Below, piece by piece: positions 22,293 to 34,800 of a stretch of DNA of 64,000 bases. The DNA comes from Lomentospora prolificans (Eukaryota; Ascomycota; Sordariomycetes; Microascales; Microascaceae). The stretch lies in NCBI GenBank assembly GCA_029532625.1, contig JARFXM010000002.1, forward strand, positions 744,001 to 808,000, read 5' to 3'. Under the pieces are notes generated by a model, which made no database searches, had not been told where the DNA came from, and worked only from the letters and a program-made list of their open reading frames with translations. How positions within the stretch are numbered: position 1 is the first letter of the stretch; each line of letters begins with the position of its first letter. The position numbers and the translations under genes are program-made.

Positions 22293-24181
22293 TTACATGA
22301 CAATGCAGCATCCACAGCCCCCTTCTTTCTGCTTCGTCTGCTCCTGCGGCTGTTGCTGCTGCTGATGAGACATGCGCGAGACGGACTGGGGCGAGAGGGG
22401 CTGGTGCTGGGGCGGCATCCCGGGTGTCCTTGGACTAGGTAGAGGACTGAGGTGGGGAGGTTTGTCGGAGATTTTGGGCATGGTCGAGTAAGAGTTGATG
22501 CCAAGCTTCGGCGTTTGGCTACGGCCAGCATCACCCTTCAATGGCCATTCATTCGGCTGCTGCTGCTCGGGCTCGGGCTCGTCAGGCTGTGGCTCGGGTT
22601 CACGCTTCTCGGGTGGTTGCAAGAAGCCGTCATCTGTAAGTGGCCTAAACTCCTTGTCATAAACGTTGCCGAATTTGCCCTCTTTCTCCCATCTCTCTTG
22701 CTGTAGTCGCCGGGCTACAGTCGGGAGGAGTTGCTGATCAGGAGGCAGGCGAGGGTCAGGCTGGTAAGCGGATATTAACCACGGCGGGTCTCCTTCGGGT
22801 TGCTTGGAGGTTGAAGTGAGGTCTCCGGATCTCGTAGATGGTCGTGTACCAGCGCTGCTGGTGGAGTCCTTGTTGGGACCGGACCGAGTTTTTGGTCGAC
22901 CCGTCGAAGCGGCTCGCCCCGACGGGCGGCGCCCAGGACCCGAGGCTGCTTTCTTTGGTGAGACGTCGGTGGCTGATCGTTTTACCGGCACGGCAGTACC
23001 TGGAGGGGTGATGTTGTCGAGTTTCACGCTCGCACTCCTAGATCGCGGTTTCGGGTACGATATGCTGTCACCATTCTTTCCCAAATCGTCAGAGGAGGAA
23101 AGCTTCCGTGCACTAGGCGAATCGCGCTCGAGATAGTCCAGGGGGATAGGAGCGGGGCTTAGTTTCGCAACCGGGATACGTGTAGCTCCCTTGGCCAGGC
23201 CGGTTGGAGTCATGAATCCTTTGCTAGCCTCGGCAATGATTTCGTCCGGTAGCCTCAAGTCCCAGGCCGGAATTTCAATATCCGTGGGTCTCTGGTCAGC
23301 AAAAGAATTGGCTCTGGACCTGCTCATGCCGGGGCGGTCCGTAAGAGATGCGTCCGAGGCACGCGCAGGCCCGGCAGCGTCGTGAGCTCGCCTCGCTCGA
23401 CTAGGCATTCGTTGCCTTGGCAAGATGATACCGGCAGCCTGGAGTTCCTGACTCTCGATGAGAGCCAATTTGTCGCGGTGGATCCACTTCGAGTCGTCGT
23501 CTGGACCCTCGGCCTCGCCCACTTTTCTTCGGTCAGTAGCGGAGGAGCTTACAGTTCGACGAGCGGGAGGTCTGTCTGTATGGGCGTCAAAATGGGCGGC
23601 GCCGTTCATTTTTGCGGGTTCTGCACCAGATCCATACGGAGGGGAGGTGCGGTTCAGAGAGTCCTGCGCACGGTGGCCACTCTGCCCAGAATATACACTA
23701 CCGTTTGTGGAGGGTTTCCGCACCTCGAAGTCCCCATTGGTCATATGCGGCGTGTAGTCGTCGGTTGTTCCATGGTGAGACGTGGAGCTATGCCCGCCGT
23801 TTGTTGCGTCTTCTACAGCGTAAGAATTCTTTTTGTCTCGAACCTACAAGTACGGAAAGCAAATGTCAGTTTATCCCTAGTGTGTTTCGGCCTTGCTGCA
23901 CGTAGAGACGCTGTGGCGGTCATGGGAATGAGCGGTTGGGGGAAAGCAAACGTGGCAATTCAGAGAGCGGAGAAAGGTCAAGACAGGCCATGCAAGTCAA
24001 TCGTCAATCGTAACCGGCGATTGCGGGAGATCAAGATAATTGACGGGCTTACCTCTAGACGGGGTTTTGTGGAGTATTCCCCCCAAGAACGGTCCTCCTC
24101 TTGACTGCTACTCGGGGGCGTAAGTGTGCTCGTTGTCGTCGCCGTCGTCGTGTGAGTGCGAGTCGCCGAGATGGCCGCCAT
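22293..24181 (-). CDS. TeaR/Mod5-like prenylated cell-end marker receptor
   Basis: Exons 24053-24181 and 22293-23843 join in phase to give 559 residues. The protein ends in GGCGCCIVM: CIVM is a CaaX box, and the Met at the last position predicts farnesylation. The extra Cys residues just before it could be palmitoylated. Most of the chain is polar, Ser/Pro-rich and probably disordered. One conserved-looking block at about 394-455 (starting PPWLISAYQPDPRLPPDQQ and containing ERWEKEGKFG) is the part I associate with fungal TeaR proteins. TeaR in Aspergillus and Mod5 in fission yeast anchor the kelch protein TeaA/Tea1 at the cell end to direct polarised growth. Assignment rests on the CaaX end, the overall layout and recall of that block. 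The gene could also be an unrelated prenylated protein. Confidence 0.65.
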
Positions 24182-27100
24182 TTTAGTTTCCTAGCAGTTC
24201 CTCTACCCGTTTTCGCAGCCAGTCAGGAGGCGTTGTCGTCCCCTGAGAGCGCGGGATGAATGATCACCTTCTCCCACCGAGGGATTGCTACCCACGTCGC
24301 CTCGCTTATGGTCCCACAAATCGAGAATAAAATGCCTGGAATCGAAAATCGAGCCAATATCAAAGGTGAGTGATAACTATACGTCGTGGAAAGGTGGTTC
24401 GATCATCCGTGGTCGGAATAACCACTGTTACGGTGGCAGAAGAAGTTGAATTATTGAAGTGTGGGTTCAGAAGATGAGAGTGGCCGTTGTCGTCTCGAAC
24501 CGGCCAGGGGGGTGTATGTGTTTGGAAGACCGGAAGAAAAGTGAGAGAATGCAAGGAAAACGTCGTCCCTGGGTGAGGGGAGGAAAACCCAAGGCAAGCC
24601 TTTCTCTTGTTGTCAAAGAGACTCCATTCACTATTGAGAGATTCGACAGCACAGATACAGCAGGCGGACCGAAAAGCGGAGAGCTGTGTTCAGCACTAAG
24701 GGGAACTCGAGTCCACTAGCGGGAAAGCAAATATGAGAGAAAGGCTGTGGGATTGGGATCACGGAATAAAAATGGGTTGGTAACGATCGTGAAGATTTCG
24801 GCGGTGCTCGTTCTAGAAAGTCTATTTCGAGAAATCAGTCGGGTTGGGGGGGGTGGTTGGATTCGAATCGAAGTGAGTGTTTTCGCCCCGACTCTTGAGT
24901 CGCGATGGAAGAGAACTAAATTACCAAGTTGGTGGGAAGTGAATGGGAAGGGAAAACAGTCAAGCGTCTGGGCGGTGGGTGGCGGCGGAGCGAGGCAGGC
25001 GACTACAAAGAGACCAGGGGCAGGACTAGAAACTGGAGACAGCACGATCAGAGATGGATGTTTTTGAGGGGGTTGGTTGGACAGTGCTCCTACAAATGGC
25101 CCAAATGTCCCAGGTCCCCTGAACAGCACTGGCCCTATTACTGTAATGCAAAGCACAAAGCACCAAAAACGGGGACTTTAAAGACTTGCATACGAAGTAC
25201 ACGAGCGCACATATCTACGCATCTACTTTACAACGTCGCCCCGAGTACGAGTACAAAATCCTTCTTTGGTACAAACTTAATAACTCGAATCCCTCGAGAT
25301 TGCATGTACCGTCCCAATGCCCTCATTGTTACATTCCACAGATGGATCATTGATGTAGCATTGATGTGCAGTCGAACGACTGTACTCCGCTGCACTGCAT
25401 TCTCCCGCCAAGCATGGTTCTCCATGTCCAGGACAGCTGGCCAGCGTCACGGACCATATGCGAGGAATATAACACGCGCAAGCTGAGGTTCAACCTCTTG
25501 AAGATCCGCCACCGGACGGGGCGATGCCTGGGCCAATTGAGAAAAAAGAAACGAACTTAGCCGTCCAACATTGCAGGCTAGAGGTGGCGGGACTATGAGC
25601 GAGTTCAACAACCAGCTGGGCGGCGACGCGGGGACCAATCTGAGGTAAGAACATCCCATCAACATGGATTTTCACCCTTTCTTTTTCCGTGATACGCTGG
25701 TTTGCGTCCCTCATTCAACTGAAGACTTCATCTTGGGGTCCACCTGGAATGCCTCGTGGGCGCTTCCATACCCTGACTCAAGCCTCCGGGTCTCATAGAT
25801 TCCCTCCCCGTTCTTCATCAACCCCATGCGAGCCCCTACTTACAGTAGCATGTTTGCTTCTTCGACTTGCCGTTTCTCGACCATTTCTTTTTCGTTCCCC
25901 GTTGCCATGGGTAGCTCGCGATGGTTCAGGCTGAGCCATGTTTGATTCACTTCCCCTCAATGCGGACCACACATATTTTCCCATTGGGCCTTGCATCTCC
26001 AAGCAACCGTGATGGGAGGGCCGACGAGGCTCCCTCAAGACATTGATACGTATTACGTACCATAGAATCAGTCCTCGCAGGGAATCCAAATCCGATAAGT
26101 TTTCATGACGATCCGGAGTACGTACATCCTCTGAGCAGTCCACGAGAAAAAGGGGGAAGGCAACACCAGCAGGCCCCGTAGAGCACGTGGGTACTTGGTA
26201 CCTCCACAGTTGACGTCTACAAATACTGCTCGGCCGCTACTGCCGACCATCAAAAAGAAGCTTTTACTGGTCTCAGGAAGGGGCCGTCGACGCCTTCATC
26301 TTGGGCCCATATGAGTTTTTATCATGGATCACGAAAATTTAAAAAAGATTGGACTATAATGCAACCTCTGTGCATTCAGGATCTTCGAAACGAGAGGGGC
26401 TAACGGCGATAAGACTGGTCATCTTGCTGTAATTAGTTGATGTTTCCACGTCCCAGAAAGGAAAGGCCTCCAGGCGAGAGGCCACAATGGCAAGAGTGGC
26501 AGTTGCATCGGGGAATTGTGTCCAGGCTTGCCAGGGTCAGCACCCCTCCACTGGTCGTGCCTGGTCCTGCCTTCTAGTGGTCAACACATCCTACACCATT
26601 CCCCAAATACCGTGTCCAGCCAGGCTATAATATCCCTAGCCTCCCCCACCGCACCCTCATTTCGAGTCCGCCAGGCTCATAAAACTGTCTTCACCATCCT
26701 GATACATCATTGTGGCAGAAGGCCAGCTGGTGACAGAACCACCACGCCAAAGTCAGGGACCCTGGTCAACTAGCGCGCCTTTCGGTCACCACACTGTGCA
26801 GAAACCTGGAGCATTGGCCCAGGGATTTCCTGGTTTCCAGGCCAGAGCCAAGGAATCATCTCCCGTCCTTAACAGAGTCATAACCAGGAATAAGGCCCTC
26901 GTCTCCGTTTTATCATCACGATGGGACAGCTTCAGACTCGTATTATTATTTCCCTGTCCTTCTGACATGCTCGCCCTCCTTCGCTTGGTAAGAGTAATCT
27001 ATTTTACCCCGCCTCGCCCTTCTCCTGGATAGGGGCTCGAGAGCCTCTTAAGAGCCACCCGCTTATTGGTAATACCGTCATCGGCTCCACCCCAGACGAC

Positions 27101-28002
27101 GCGATCCCGGGTTCCCGTGTCTCCGGTACCCTAATCCTCATACTCGGTTCGCTTGGTTGACCAGTGTCATCAGTTTAAACGAGCCCATCATCGATAGTGC
27201 TCTTCGGTCATGCAAGGCCCTAAATCACGTCAGCTGGAAGCTTCCATAGAATGCTACGGAAGACGGTAGGGCGGGATGCTGGCAACTCCGAGATAGCGCG
27301 GCACTGAGAGACATGACAGAGAGAGCCACTCTTATAGTTGACTTACACTCTACTCGTTTATGACCAGTCTACCGTCTTTCAGGCCCCTGTAGCGATCGTA
27401 GATAACTTTGCCCAGCCTAGCGTGACACCGCGCCCTTAGCAATGCCGTCCCTGTCGTTACTGTCCATTGCCGCTTCGGTCCTCCCCGACCCAGAGCAGAT
27501 GGTCAGCTTATCACTCGAGGTATCACAATCACGAAGATGACCGAACGTCCGAAGAAGGTAAAACCGATGTGGGGACAAAGCGGCATCATGACGCCTCCAA
27601 AGTTTAAATTTTGCCGCGCGCCTCTAGGTCAACAGGTCATAAATTCCGAGATAAACCACTCTCATCCTCCCCTTTCCAGATTAAGCGGAAGAGTTTGGCA
27701 CAGTAGTAGACTATAACTTAACTACGGTTCTCCAGTAATGATTCGAGACGTATATACCGGTACTCTGTACCCGAACGCCAGTGTTGAGGGCCTGAACAGC
27801 ATCGTGTCCTTGACCGCCACTCACACGACCAACTCTAGGAAAGTCTTGTCCGAGTAGAACCTCCTCTCTTGGATGACCGTGTGCATATGGCCTCGTCAAT
27901 ATCGCCGGCGCCATGGAAATCTCCATGGGAGTAGTTCAATGTGAATGTTGCGGGTTCAGTTCGAAGCTGTCAAATCTCGGGGGTCAAAACACACACACAC
28001 AT

Positions 28003-28045
<43 letters not shown>

Positions 28046-28551
28046 ATCGATGCGAGACAAAGCGACATTCTCACAAGATGGTATACATACACATCCGGGC
28101 TTTCGTCTAGGGCAAGGCCTTAGTTCCAACTATAGCATCAAAGCATTCACCTTCATAAACACCCGGGGTTAGTACGGCTTTGTTATTGCTGGTCTTGACA
28201 AAGTATTCCATTCCAGTGAGAGACATATTTCATCAGCTTAGTTATCTAAATGCTTCATCCACGTCGAAAACCACCCATGCTGCTACACGAGCACGATTCC
28301 CACGACCTCCACGATCCCCTATAGCTGTAGACTGTATTCGTAGCAACATCAGTCCATTGCTCGCCAACGTCTTGTCCCCTACCATCTAGCCCTCCATATA
28401 CACCCTACCCAAAAGCCACCCAGGAGTCTTTTTCTCTTCTTCTCTTTCTTTCCATATCTCTTTTGATTGTGATCCTCTGCCTTTCAATCATCTTGAGTTT
28501 CAACAGTAAGCAAACCAACCCTTCTATACCCGTGTCGGATACTTCGACAAC
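24182..28551. other. Gene-poor region, 4.4 kb
   Basis: The first ~1 kb is the upstream region of the CaaX-protein gene. Beyond that I find no open frame with coding codon bias, no recognisable protein motif and no RNA gene. A CA/TA microsatellite lies at 27989-28043. Composition is close to balanced, without the extreme A/T of heavily mutated repeats. Confidence 0.5.
27989..28043. repeat. (CA)n(TA)n compound microsatellite
   Basis: A run of alternating CA with two interruptions passes directly into about 16 TA repeats, 55 bp in all. The TA half can extrude as a cruciform. Confidence 0.95.
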
Positions 28552-29702
28552 ATGGGCAGCATCAAGGAAAGTCTGGAGATCTTGTCCCCCTTTGAGTTTT
28601 CCGTCACTAATGAAACCACGGAAATTTCATCTTCTAATGAGGAAACTATGGAGGTCTTGTCACCCAGAGCGAGGAATAAGTTCCCCGTCCTCCCTCCTCA
28701 AAACCTTCGCAAATTGATCTGGGATGTCAAGTAAGTTTCAGGACCTCAATCTCCTGGTGGAATCAGAACTCTACCTAGCAATCGAGGTGGCTAACAATTC
28801 TTCTTAGACAAAGCCGCTCTGGCAATACCCTCGCTCAGCCGCAGGAGATTGTCAACCATGACAGTCTGGAAGACTCAAACAACCGCTCCCCAGGCAGCTG
28901 CCGGCTGCCCGATGGTAGCTTCGCGTCTACCGTGTTTGAATGGGTCCCGGCCATTCCTGAGAGCCTCCTTATACTCCTATGCCGAGTGAAAGGTGAACTA
29001 CCAACCTGGAATGACGCCAGTCGACCATTCCAGGCCAAGACACTACCTATCTTAGGATTTACCGAGGAGGCCGGTCAGCGATCTGCTCTTATCTATGAGT
29101 ATCACGACGTCCCAAGGACTCTGAGGGCCTTTCTAGCCATGCCCGAGCCCCCCTTGTTCCAGCGACGAAGGCTTGCAAGGCTTCTGCTCCTCCAGGTCCG
29201 ATCGCTTAACTTGGAGTTTCTAATGCACCATAGCGCCCTCCGCATGGCGAGCTTTGTATTTGTTCCCTATGACAGGCCTGTAATTGGCCTTCCTGCTAGG
29301 ATGGGCAGCCCCTATATCCTCGATTGGGGACGTCACAACAAACCTAGCATTTACCAGCACCCTGAATTCAAGTCTCCGAGAAGGCCCTGGTACTACGATG
29401 CCTGGGCCATCATCATCATCATATCTGAAGTTCTCGATTGGCGCATCATCAGCGGCCCCCGGCTCCAGAGCGAGCGGGCTTGGACTTATGTCAAGGATTG
29501 CCTCGTGGCCCGGCTCGTCGACCCCTGGGTCAGCGAGCATGCGGAGCTCTTTGACTTCGCCTTCAATTTTCTCGGCCAAGGCCACGACGCCCTTGCTCGT
29601 ATGAACACGCGGGAAATTTGCAGCTTCTACGATGGCGTCTGTGCCTACCTGGATAGCTACGAGATGGGCGTCCCCGTCAACGTCGGTTCGGTTGCCTCGT
29701 AA
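28552..29702 (+). CDS. Unrecognised protein with a degenerate kinase-like C-lobe
   Basis: Exons 28552-28730 and 28808-29702 join in frame to give 357 residues. I cannot name a function. The stretch at about 165-265 resembles the truncated kinase-like domain found in fungal HeLo/NLR-associated and incompatibility-type proteins: a strand-turn around VIGLPARMGSPY, a YQHPEF element like the activation-segment end (cf. YxHPxY), then YDAWAIIIIISEVLDWR, which matches the YDxYSLGxxLLExxxW helix of those domains. The N-terminal ATP-binding Gly loop, catalytic HRD and DFG are not seen, so at best it is a pseudokinase. Residues 1-60 are acidic and Ser/Glu-rich. It stands alone in a gene-poor region, which fits an accessory, fast-evolving gene. 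The start codon context (acATGgg) is good. Confidence 0.65.
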
Positions 29703-30635
29703 TTCAACGCTGGGCCAATAAACCGGAAACATCCTCAAGGTTTCATTGTCCACGCACGCCAACTTAGGTCTTCATATCCATTCATCGGCAGCTCATGGTC
29801 TCTCTTTTTTTCTTACACTCTACCGTTTTCTGTTTATATGCCACAGTGCCACTGATTTGACCAATTGATGGTATTGGGTTTCGAGGCGGTTTCTCTGCGT
29901 CGCGCGTCTTTCATATTTGGTTCGAAAACTATCCACCTAAGGGTAGTTCTCGTGTTCAAGGGATCCCACATATCTGTGTATAGGGGGCATCAAGGAAGCA
30001 TGGAATGGAGTTTGGTTTAACGGCGGCTACCTCATTGTTGATCTCGATACCCCAGCAAGACGTCGACGATTTCTTGGACGAACGACGATATTTTTCCTCT
30101 TTTCGCACTACTATCTTGTAGATAGTGACAACCGCGGCCCGGAGTCTACGGAGGGATGGCGATATGTATCTCAGGCGTGGTGGTTAGTTTAGAGGAAGTT
30201 GGTGATATTTCAAGGACATCGATTTGTATTCGGTCATTAGTTCTCCGTCGATGAAACTTTTTCTATCGTTCAGTCCTCTAGACACTACCAATACATAGGA
30301 ATCGTGGATGTTTTCAGACCCCCTGTGCTGTTGCCTAAACGTGTTGTTCCGCTTCCGTTTCCCTGGTATCTAAACTATCTACCCTGGAGAAAGTCTAACT
30401 TTGACTCATCTCTAGCTTCGACTTTGGTTTCCACAACCACCGCAACACCCCGGAAGGCTCTTCAAGCCATATAAAAGCACTACTCTGAAAGGACTGTAGA
30501 GCCGCAGGCCACTTTGCAATTCTGGTACGGCCAAGAATCACGACGATCTCCTCACCGCCTCCAGGGACTTTTTTGACTACCGATCGCACCTGACTATTGT
30601 AGTGCCGACCAGGGAGAGCCAAGGATTTCGAGTAG
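29703..30635. other. Intergenic region between kinase-like orphan and phosphoesterase
   Basis: This stretch should hold the 3' end of the upstream gene and the promoter of the phosphoesterase. The minus-strand frame at 30395-30712 overlaps the next gene's first exon and has no recognisable content. Confidence 0.5.
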
Positions 30636-31805
30636 ATGGACGCCGCTGCTTCAAAATGTTCTGAGACGAGGCCAGAGACTCGTACTATGCGCAGAACGAG
30701 ATTTGTCTGCATTTCGGATACCCATAATGCGAACGTTGCGCTTCCGAAGGGCGATGTTCTGATTCATGCTGGGGATCTGACAAACAGGGGAAGCTACTCT
30801 GAGGTAGGTCTCTGATAGTATCACTTCTACTAGTTTACTCGGAACACAGCCTGGCGTCTTCCGACCCGCTTAAGCTAGTTTACAAACCTAGGATTTCCCT
30901 CGATGCTTCAGCTCGGTCTATGGTGAACACACGCTAACCGTATCTCTAGCTCTCCAAAACAATACAATGGCTCGAAAAAGCAGACTTCGAATGCAAGATA
31001 GTCATCGCAGGTATGCAACATCATTCTCCCTCGCCCCCAAGGTCCTATGCAACTTCTAAGGCCGGCCTCCCTAGGAAATCATGAGCTCACCCTTGACGAG
31101 CCCTACTACGCCGACCTCAGAGCCACAAGCTCCCGCCCAAACTACACGGACGACCCCTCCAAGTGTCTCTCCCTCCTCACGTCCTCTTCTCTGACCTACC
31201 TCTCCCACGCCTCCACCAAAATCCAGCTCTCCTCCCCCTCCGGACCCCGTACAACTTTCACCGTCTTCGGGTCCCCCCACACCCCGAGACGCGGCCAAGA
31301 AACTGCCTTCTCTGCCTTCGTCTACGACACGCCCAACAAGCCCTCTGATCCGTCGCCCACCTTGTGGAATGACATACCGTCTGACGCGGACATCGTAGTA
31401 ACGCACACCCCTCCGCGAGGCCACCTGGACATGGTCCCGGGCGACATCCACATTGGCTGCGTGGCCCTCCGTAAAGCCCTGTGGCGGGTCCGGCCCCGGC
31501 TAGCCGTGTGCGGCCACGTTCACTTCGGAAGAGGAGCCGACTACGTATCCTGGGGTCCCGAAGAAGGCGAGGTGGCCTCTACGGAGACGTGGGTTGATCC
31601 GGCACCCGAGGGTAAAAAGAACTCGTTAGTGGACTTGACAGCCCGTCGTGGGGCACTGGGACAACGTGGTAATGGTCACGAGGGGTCATGTGTTGTCAAC
31701 GCCTCGATCCAGACGGGGAGTTATACGCTGGACCCTCATCATAGGGGTTATCGGAAGATGAACAAACCCATCGTGGTGGACCTGGATCTTCCAACGTGGG
31801 AGTGA
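30636..31805 (+). CDS. Calcineurin-like metallophosphoesterase
   Basis: Three exons, 30636-30803, 30950-31010 and 31075-31805, encode 319 residues. The dimetal phosphoesterase motifs are complete and in order: SDTH (Asp28, His30), GDLTNRG (Asp47), GNHE (Asn78, His79), VVTHTPP (His187) and CGHVHFG (His224, His226). The compact size and layout resemble the MPPED1/2-type group common in fungi, whose substrates are mostly unknown. GNHE is split exactly at an intron, and the exon pairing restores it, which supports the model. An internal ATG at residue 18 (MRRTRFVCISDTH) is an alternative start that keeps the whole domain. No signal peptide is visible, so it is probably cytosolic. Confidence 0.9.
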
Positions 31806-34800
31806 TGGCGGTCGCCCTGGGATGGCTCCACCCTGGCAAAAGGTCAAAAGCATGCCATGCGATGTGGCATCATAAGCAGCTTCGCAAGTAAAACAAATCC
31901 GGTAGGCTGCGGTTTGAACAACGGGAAGGCCACATGCTTCATGGTCGAAGCTCCACGGTCACAATCCCCCCCCCCAAAATAGGAGTGAAGTATGGCCACG
32001 ATTTCACCCAAATGGGCGCCTGAACCACGCTGTTCTACGCGTTTCCAAAAAATTACAAGTGGCAGCTCGCAAGTCGATGGCCATCCAGCTTCTTGGGCTG
32101 GGGAGCTAGTCTCGTGAGCTCCTTTCCCCCAACTCCACCCGGATGCCGACATTCAAAGCAGTATCTTGCTGTTCTGGCTGGTATTAACGCAGTGGGCTCT
32201 CAATAGCTCAATAGCTGTGCCCGACCAGCAGATTGTAGACTTAGAATCCGGCATTCCGTTTCCACAGGCTGGAGCCGCGGAGGCCCGAACCTGGGGTGCT
32301 GTCGAAGCAGGCAGCTGGGGAAGCTGACGACTGCTCTCCCCTTTGGATTCGTTCAGCTTCCCGATTACCCCAGAAATGGAAGTATCAAACGCCAGTAATG
32401 TGAAGAATTATCTGCGAATCACAAACCTACACACACACGCACACACCCCCCTCTTTTTTTTCCTTATTTTCTTCTCTTTTTTTTTTTTTTTTTGGGGGGG
32501 GGGGGGGGGGGGGAAGAGGATACGCACCAATACGCTCGTCTCAGCAGAATCTCCATTTAAACCCGCCGTTCTCATTCGACACTTATTACCTAAATGCCAT
32601 AAACGAAGTCATCCGTGAGCAAGTCCGAGTCTTGCTTCTTGTCTTCTTCCTTGGCTCCCGTCGAAACAGAGCGAGGCCGTTCCCACCACCATTCCCAATC
32701 ACCCCATTAAGCCAGGTTTCAATGCATGGGATGATCAGCGGACAAGTCCGAAAGCGGTTTTACACCCTACAGTCGTGCACATAACTGAGCCTGAGCTATA
32801 ACCACCTGACCACATGGGAGAACCAAGAGAGCGCTTCTGGTGATTCTTCTGGGTGACTGGTGGCGACAGCTGACATACCCAAAAGTTGGGATCCGCAAAA
32901 GAACTTGAAACGTGTATAATACGGCCGGGAAACTAGCAAGTAGTAATGTTGGAAGGGGGATGGTGACGGAACAGGGAGCAGTGACATCAGTATCCCCCCT
33001 TTGTTGCTTGGGAAAAGAGACGAGGTAGGAGTTACATGCAAGGTTCCTTCACAATGATCCTCTCCTGCCAGGCTATGCGATGCCCAGCCAGCAACGGACG
33101 GTCGCATGCCGGAGGAAGTGACTGTTCTCCTTTATCACGCGAGGTTGCTGGCAATGTTTCTTTCTTGGGAGGTTCCTTCATTTCTGCCGTCACTTGAAAA
33201 GGAATTCTCTGTAGACTGCAACATGCAGGAAATAGCGAGATAGCCGGTGCCTTGTAAGATGCGCTTCTAGGAGTAATGCAGAACTGAATAAACGGATGCT
33301 CCCTCCTCGGTAAATTTTCGCAGCTTCCGTGCCAATGGTAACAAAATGCCACTAACTCTCTGAAATTTGGGGGGTTTCCCTCCCAATCCCCCCCTGGAAA
33401 CGCTCCTCAATACGGCTGGCTGGCTGGTTGGCTGTCCCCGTGCGGGCGGGTAAAGGGGTCAGTAGTGGGATCGCTGATGGGGGATCCCTGGTCCGAGTCC
33501 CACATCTGCCGCAGTTCCCGCAGCCGATCCCCTCTCGTTAAATCCCTCTGACGACTCTGACCCTCCGCGTGTCGCTGGACAGCCTGCTGTTGCGGAAACA
33601 ACGCCACGAGTCAACCAGGACCCCTGACTAGTGGTTACCTCGTGATGCGGGGAATGGACAGAGCTGGTATAGCCGTCATGCAGTTCAAGCTCGTACACAC
33701 GAAGCTCGCCCGCCGTACCTTGCTTAGGAAGTGAGCCCCGAGAAGAGGGAGCCCGTCCGCCGGCAAACCCGCAAGCTGAGGTACTTGCGCTGCGCCGTAG
33801 TGATCAGCTCGAGAGGGAACACGACGCTGACGCCTCACCTGAGGTTTCCCTCACGGTAGTCCCGCAAGTATTGGTTTTGTTGATAGAGTTGGCGTCTTAC
33901 ACTACTCATCGATCGACTGTTTAGAGAGATGGAGGAAGGGAGTCAGCATAACTGTAGCGTAAACACCACTTTGTCTCTAGCCGTAGTTGAGCTGGCTGCC
34001 GAGGCACTTTCCTACCTCCCCCACGTTTCTCAATCACCAGATATCCAGTCACAAGCGATCATGTATGCGACTGCTTCCCTTTCGCTCGGTTCCGAGTCCC
34101 TTTCGTATTAGCTTCAGACATGGAGATATATAGGTGCCCAATGTATGTACCTCTGTACCCTTCGTACAGTGGCACCTGAAAGGGAGTACGGCTCCCGGGA
34201 ATAGGGGATAAGATCAGATATCTTATTGCCCACAGTTGAAAACAAACATAAATATTTGGCTACCGGAGCGCTACGGTCGGGTGCGGTGTGCCAATCAGCT
34301 TTGAGAGCGTACGCAACATCAGGCGCAACGTGCAAAAGAGAAGGACGGGCTGCATCTGCTTGTGCGTGATAGAGTGATGGTGACACCTCTACCTGCAAGG
34401 TGGTGACCAACTTCAGGGTCCTGCGGAACGTCCGAATAATCAAGCTGTGACAAAGTCGAGTCTCCTCGTGGGGTAAGCCCGACAACAGTATCCACAGACC
34501 ATCGATCCCAGTCGGATTAGCGCGGGAGGATTGGCTCTTTCAGGGAACTGACGAGGGCAGGGGGGGACGAGATCCGACTTTCTTTACTAGAGCCCGCTGG
34601 AAAAGTCAGTATTGGGTCTCCTTATTGTTCGCTATATTTCAGCTGGCTTGAGACGGCCCTTCTACGAGGAGCCACATTTGACAGATCCAGGACGTGCGGA
34701 TCCTCTCGGTGGCAAGTGAAAGGAAAAGTGAGTGGCTTGACCTCGGGCAAATTCGTCTTGGTAATGAGGCTGTTGGTCCATTCCAATGCTGAGTCCTTGG

